This document shows positions 5,883-8,289 of a stretch of DNA of 8,289 bases, piece after piece. Both the position numbers and the translations under genes were made by a program. The stretch lies in contig JAGYHI010000036.1 of NCBI GenBank assembly GCA_018457335.1, forward strand, positions 1 to 8,289, given 5' to 3'. A model generated the notes under the pieces. The model was not told where the DNA came from. It searched no databases and saw only the letters and a program-made list of their open reading frames with translations. This stretch comes from Candidatus Altimarinota bacterium (GTDB taxonomy: Bacteria > Patescibacteria > JAEDAM01 > BD1-5 > UBA2023). How positions within the stretch are numbered: the first letter of the stretch is position 1; every line of letters starts with the position of its first letter.

Positions 5883-6905
5883 TTAAACTTTTAGTTTCTC
5901 TGTCAATTTTTCAATATTTTTCTGCTCCAATACAATATCTCATTTTTTTTCATAGTTTTTCGCATTGTGATACTGGTGATTTTTTGCAGCGCTTGGGAGT
6001 GGGACAATGATTTTTTTGACACCAAAAGTATCGAGTTCGGCGAGGGAAGTTGCACTCCCACGAGTGATTGCAAGATTGCTGTGTGCGATCCAGTCTATAA
6101 GGACTTCTTGTCAAATCCAAGGGAAAATATGGAGGGTATCTTTGGTGATTTCCTGAGATTCAAAATCCTTTTGCATATTTTCATTGAGTTTTCCGAGTAT
6201 AATACAGACTTCATATTTTTCTGTGATTTTTTTGATATGTTTCAAGAGTTCGAGAAAGATGCTTCTGGCTCACTGGCTTCCACAGAGGACGATGAGGTGT
6301 GGCTTGTCAGTTTTCCACGGATTTTTTCGTATACTTTTTTCTTCATAAAATACTTCATCAAGTATTTGTCAGACGACAGAGATGTTTGTGTGAGGGAAGT
6401 ATTTTTTCGTACTTTCAAATCCGACAAATATTCTCGTAGCAAATCTTCCTAAAAGTTGATTTGCTCGTCCTGGTATGCTATCAGATTCGTGTATATAAAG
6501 CGGTATTCTTAGTATCCAAGCAGCGATACCGACAGAGAGTGATCCAGGTCCTCATTTTGAAAATACACAAAGATTTTTATTTTCTTTTTTTACTCTATGG
6601 AGTATTCTTATACTTGCAAAAATCCCTACTAAAATTATCAAGGGGTAGAGAAGTATTTTTGGAGATTTTGTTGTCGAGAGTTTGAGAGTAGGGATACTTT
6701 TGAAATTTGTTGTATTTTCCTTAGCAGTTTTTTGCTCATTTGAGTTTCTTCCACCGATCCAGAGAATATTTTCTTCTTTTTTGTATCTTTTTATGAGAGA
6801 TACTATAGGCTGTATATGTCAGCCAGTACCACCACCGACAAATATTATACTCTCATAAGTATTTATGGTACTGTGGAGTTTTGGGTGTAAATTTTTATTC
6901 ATCAT
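5883..6905 (-). CDS. murG: UDP-GlcNAc:lipid I N-acetylglucosaminyltransferase MurG
   Basis: A 340-residue GT28 glycosyltransferase that adds GlcNAc to lipid I on the inner membrane face to make lipid II for peptidoglycan. Blocks in order are: the N-terminal glycine loop GGGTGGH (24-30); SKGGPGSLSVGIAAW (116-130); IHESDSIPGRANQLL (138-152); VVGQI (177-181); the second-domain loop CGSQGARSI (208-216); and the donor-binding HSNLAITRGSATSLAEL (275-291), followed by VPLPSAAKNHQYHNA (301-315). The hydrophobic stretch near 84-98 fits membrane association. UGA supplies glycine at residues 29, 118, 179, 212, 265 and 322, including the GTGGH and GSQGA loops. With the standard code the gene looks destroyed. 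It starts inside the end of the Nudix gene (11-base overlap), implying translational coupling. Two adjacent ATGs (6905 or 6902) are possible starts. Length is slightly short but within the family. Confidence 0.95.
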
Positions 6906-7350
6906 CAAAAATTTTATCAAGTATTTGAATATATTGTGACCAGATTTCTTTGTCAGGATGCATTGTAGCAACTTTATCAGGATCGTACCAGTCATATTCT
7001 ACGATTTCTTCGGCTTGGATTTTCTTGATTTCCTCGCTCATTTCCATAAGGAAAATGTATTCCACTTTTGTCACATCGCCTATGACGATTTCATATGAGG
7101 CAATCGGAAGCGGGAGGTTTTTGAGATTTTTTCATCGACTGGTAATTTTACTCTCTGGATCGATATCAAAAAATCGAGCCTTTGAGCCAGTTTCTTCCTT
7201 GATTTCTCGGAGCATTGCATCGTGCAGAGATTCTCACTCTTCGATATGTCCACCTGGCAAGGCAAGTGGCGTTCATTTTTTGTGGCGTACCAGCAGGATA
7301 TTTCCGTCTTCATTGAAGACAAACGCACGGACGATGAGTTCTTTTTTCAT
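6895..7350 (-). CDS. Nudix hydrolase
   Basis: A 151-residue Nudix protein, cleaving nucleoside diphosphates linked to another group. The Nudix box is complete at residues 34-56: G34-x5-E40-x7-R48-E49-I50-x-E52-E53-x-G55, preceded by LALPGGH as usual. The beta strand ELIVRAFVFNEDGNILLVRHK (4-24) is the usual opening. The Trp-Tyr near EYDWYDPDKV (118-127) resembles the substrate-proximal segment of many Nudix enzymes. UGA is read as glycine at residues 26, 39 and 73; residue 39 is inside the box. Substrate cannot be assigned: nucleotide cleaning (MutT-like) or a sugar nucleotide are both possible, the latter in view of the overlapping murG. The start ATG at 7348-7350 is preceded by CCCCTCCTACCTT, a pyrimidine-rich leader that is the opposite of a Shine-Dalgarno sequence. 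Confidence 0.92.
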
Positions 7351-7455
7351 AAGGTAGGAGGGGTTAGAATTTAGGTTTTAGGATTTTAGAGGATTTTTAA
7401 GGATAGTAGGAAATAATGAGGGATAACAGGAATTTTCATTTGAGATACTTTCAAT

Positions 7456-7572
7456 TTGTCATTCCCCAGTCAACTGAGGACAGGCTTTGGGTTTTTGATC
7501 CAGGGATCCAGTCCAGAATCCTCATCCGAGTGGGATATTTCACCTAGATTCCTGCCTGCGCGGGAATGACAA
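7456..7572. repeat. Dispersed palindromic repeat, copy B (about 117 bases)
   Basis: The ends TTGTCATTCCC (7456-7466) and GGGAATGACAA (7562-7572) are a perfect 11-base inverted repeat. Inside, GGACAGGCT (7478-7486) is shared with copy A. A strong inner hairpin near the right end pairs ATTCCTGC (7548-7555) with GCGGGAAT (7560-7567) through one T-G wobble and a 4-base loop. No ORF is present. End sequence, shared inner word and intergenic location tie it to the element at 3411-3509. It is MITE- or REP-like; mobility is not shown. Confidence 0.76.
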
Positions 7573-7724
7573 GTACTGGTTTTTAAAATCAGAAATGAAA
7601 ATCAGTTTGTCGGGGGTTTGCACCCGCGGGGCACGAGAGGTGAGAAAACTGTTTGAGTCAGATGAAAATCAGCTATTAAAAGATGAGCGTAAGCGAACAA
7701 GTTTTTTCACCACCAAAGGTTTTG

Positions 7725-7746
7725 GTACTTTTGGCTACAAAAGTAC
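7725..7746. repeat. Perfect 9-base-pair palindrome, intergenic
   Basis: GTACTTTTG (7725-7733) and CAAAAGTAC (7738-7746) form a perfect stem with a 4-base loop, GCTA. Just beside it, and sharing two bases, ACCAAA-GGT-TTTGGT (7712-7726) forms a second, 6-base-pair hairpin. The two cannot both fold fully at once. The region looks like part of a dispersed intergenic repeat; no coding role is seen and it is probably too far from dprA to be its terminator. Confidence 0.55.
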
Positions 7747-7782
7747 AGGAGTATGAAGGTGAGGTTTTGGAAAAAGTTGAAA

Positions 7783-7803
7783 ATCCTGAATCAAGTTCAG
7801 GAT
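7783..7803 (-). terminator. Hairpin after dprA, probable terminator and repeat-family member
   Basis: ATCCTGAA (7783-7790) and TTCAGGAT (7796-7803) form a perfect 8-base-pair stem with a 5-base loop. It starts 13 bases after the dprA TAA and is followed on the minus strand by TTTTCAACTTTTT. Loop and flanks are the same as in the hairpin after greA (3485-3505), while one base pair differs in a compensating way. Confidence 0.62.
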
Positions 7804-7816
7804 GACAAACACGCTT

Positions 7817-8289
7817 TTATGTACACTCATAACTTCCGTCACTCAACAATCGCAAATGTCATTCGATTTCTAGAAGTGTAAGTTCAGTGATGATAGTTGT
7901 ATGGTCGATGAGAATATTTTGTGAAATACTATCAGGAGTATTATTTCCGAGTTGGACTTGTTCATAAATTCTTTTTGCATCTTCATTTGAAAAATTGATT
8001 GTTTTCTTTGTACCTTCAGTACTCCCAGAAGTATTTTTTATACCGTATTCTTCGAGGATTTGACTGGCTTCAAGGATTGGTTTTGCTTCTCACTTGATGA
8101 TGAGATTATTTGATCCGAGGCTATTTGTCTTAAAAATCTCTCACGGCACAACGAAGACATCTTTGTTTTGTTCGAGAGCAAGACGAGCCGTGATGAGAGT
8201 ACCGCTTTTTGGGGCAGCCTCTGCAATGATGACACCGTCTGAGAGTCCAGCGACGATAGTATTTCGTATCGGGAAAGTATAGCGAGTCG
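7817..8289 (-). CDS. dprA: DNA-processing protein DprA, C-terminal part (5' end outside the window)
   Basis: The visible 157 codons are the C-terminal half of DprA, which loads RecA on incoming single-stranded DNA during transformation. The end of the Rossmann-like domain is clear: [20 protein letters not shown], then [18 protein letters not shown] and DVFVVPGEI, followed by [17 protein letters not shown]. The last part, from about residue 95 of the fragment, ends in [20 protein letters not shown]. It matches the winged-helix domain (DML1-like) found at the end of many DprA proteins. UGA is read as glycine at three places; the one at 8141-8143 is the glycine of the VVPG turn, and the one before HLRLL falls on the usual glycine of the winged helix. 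The gene ends with TAA at 7817-7819. The N-terminal half cannot be judged. Confidence 0.93.

Larger units (their letters stand above)
7351..7816. other. Long gene-free stretch between dprA and the Nudix gene, full of repeats
   Basis: In 466 bases no coding region is supported on either strand, with UGA read as stop or as glycine. From right to left it holds: the dprA terminator-like hairpin (7783-7803); a 9-base-pair palindrome (7725-7746) with a second small hairpin beside it (7712-7726); the word GTTTGCACCCGC (7616-7627), shared with 3365-3376; palindromic repeat copy B (7456-7572); and a low-complexity run with the recurring words TTTTAGGA, TTTTAGAGGA and TTTTTAAGGA (7376-7403). The promoter of the Nudix-murG pair should lie in the last 100 bases before 7350, but I cannot point to one. 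Confidence 0.72.

Noticed and set aside
5967..6452. Plus-strand open frame of 161 codons opposite murG
   Set aside because: It is antisense to conserved MurG blocks and has no family motif; rejected as a shadow.
7376..7403. Tandem repeat or CRISPR array
   Set aside because: Units built on TTTTAGGA are short, irregular and without unique spacers; only low-complexity sequence.
7611..7645. tRNA-like segment around GTTTGCACCCGC
   Set aside because: No T-loop consensus (GGTTCGAATCC), no acceptor stem and no cloverleaf could be drawn on either strand.
1..8289. UGA as tryptophan (code 4, as in Mycoplasma)
   Set aside because: UGA positions fall on invariant glycines of several families (GTGGH, VVPG, Nudix box, GDDIDAACG), and TGG is used normally for tryptophan.

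Overview
All supported genes lie on the minus strand of an AT-rich bacterial fragment. Read with the standard code, most of them break up. Read with UGA as glycine, they become full-length proteins with intact family motifs. By hand count 30 in-frame UGA codons occur in nine genes, many at invariant glycines: the MurG GTGGH loop, the Nudix box, the DprA VVPG turn, the RlmN GDDIDAACG tail and the GIEGG of a DUF84 NTPase. UGA-to-glycine is genetic code 25, known from Absconditabacteria (SR1) and Gracilibacteria (BD1-5). The window is most likely from one of these Candidate Phyla Radiation lineages; I cannot tell which. All twelve visible stop codons are TAA, and no start has a recognisable Shine-Dalgarno sequence.

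Layout in the direction of transcription (right to left). (1) The 3' part of dprA (7817-8289), ending at a palindromic hairpin. (2) A 466-base gene-free stretch (7351-7816) filled with dispersed palindromic repeats. (3) A Nudix hydrolase gene (6895-7350) overlapping murG (5883-6905), followed by a UUCG-loop terminator. (4) A clear sigma70-type promoter (5768-5795) driving secE, nusG, an unrecognised single-pass membrane protein gene and greA (5737 down to 3517). (5) A second repeat-bearing gap (3271-3516), whose hairpin probably ends the greA operon. (6) A tight six-gene run: divergent PAP2 membrane protein, rlmN, ASCH-like protein, DUF84 NTPase, MazG-like pyrophosphohydrolase and a RelA/SpoT-type HD hydrolase that runs off the left edge.

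Functionally the secE operon joins protein export (SecE) with transcription elongation factors (NusG, GreA). The rlmN cluster joins rRNA/tRNA methylation with several predicted nucleotide hydrolases (nucleotide-pool cleaning, possibly alarmone hydrolysis). MurG shows that the cell makes peptidoglycan, and DprA points to natural DNA uptake or recombination.

I see no defence system, CRISPR array, transposase or RNA gene. The most notable signals are the recoding and its uneven use among genes, the absence of Shine-Dalgarno leaders, the palindromic repeat family with a compensatory stem change, and the unexplained membrane protein between nusG and greA.
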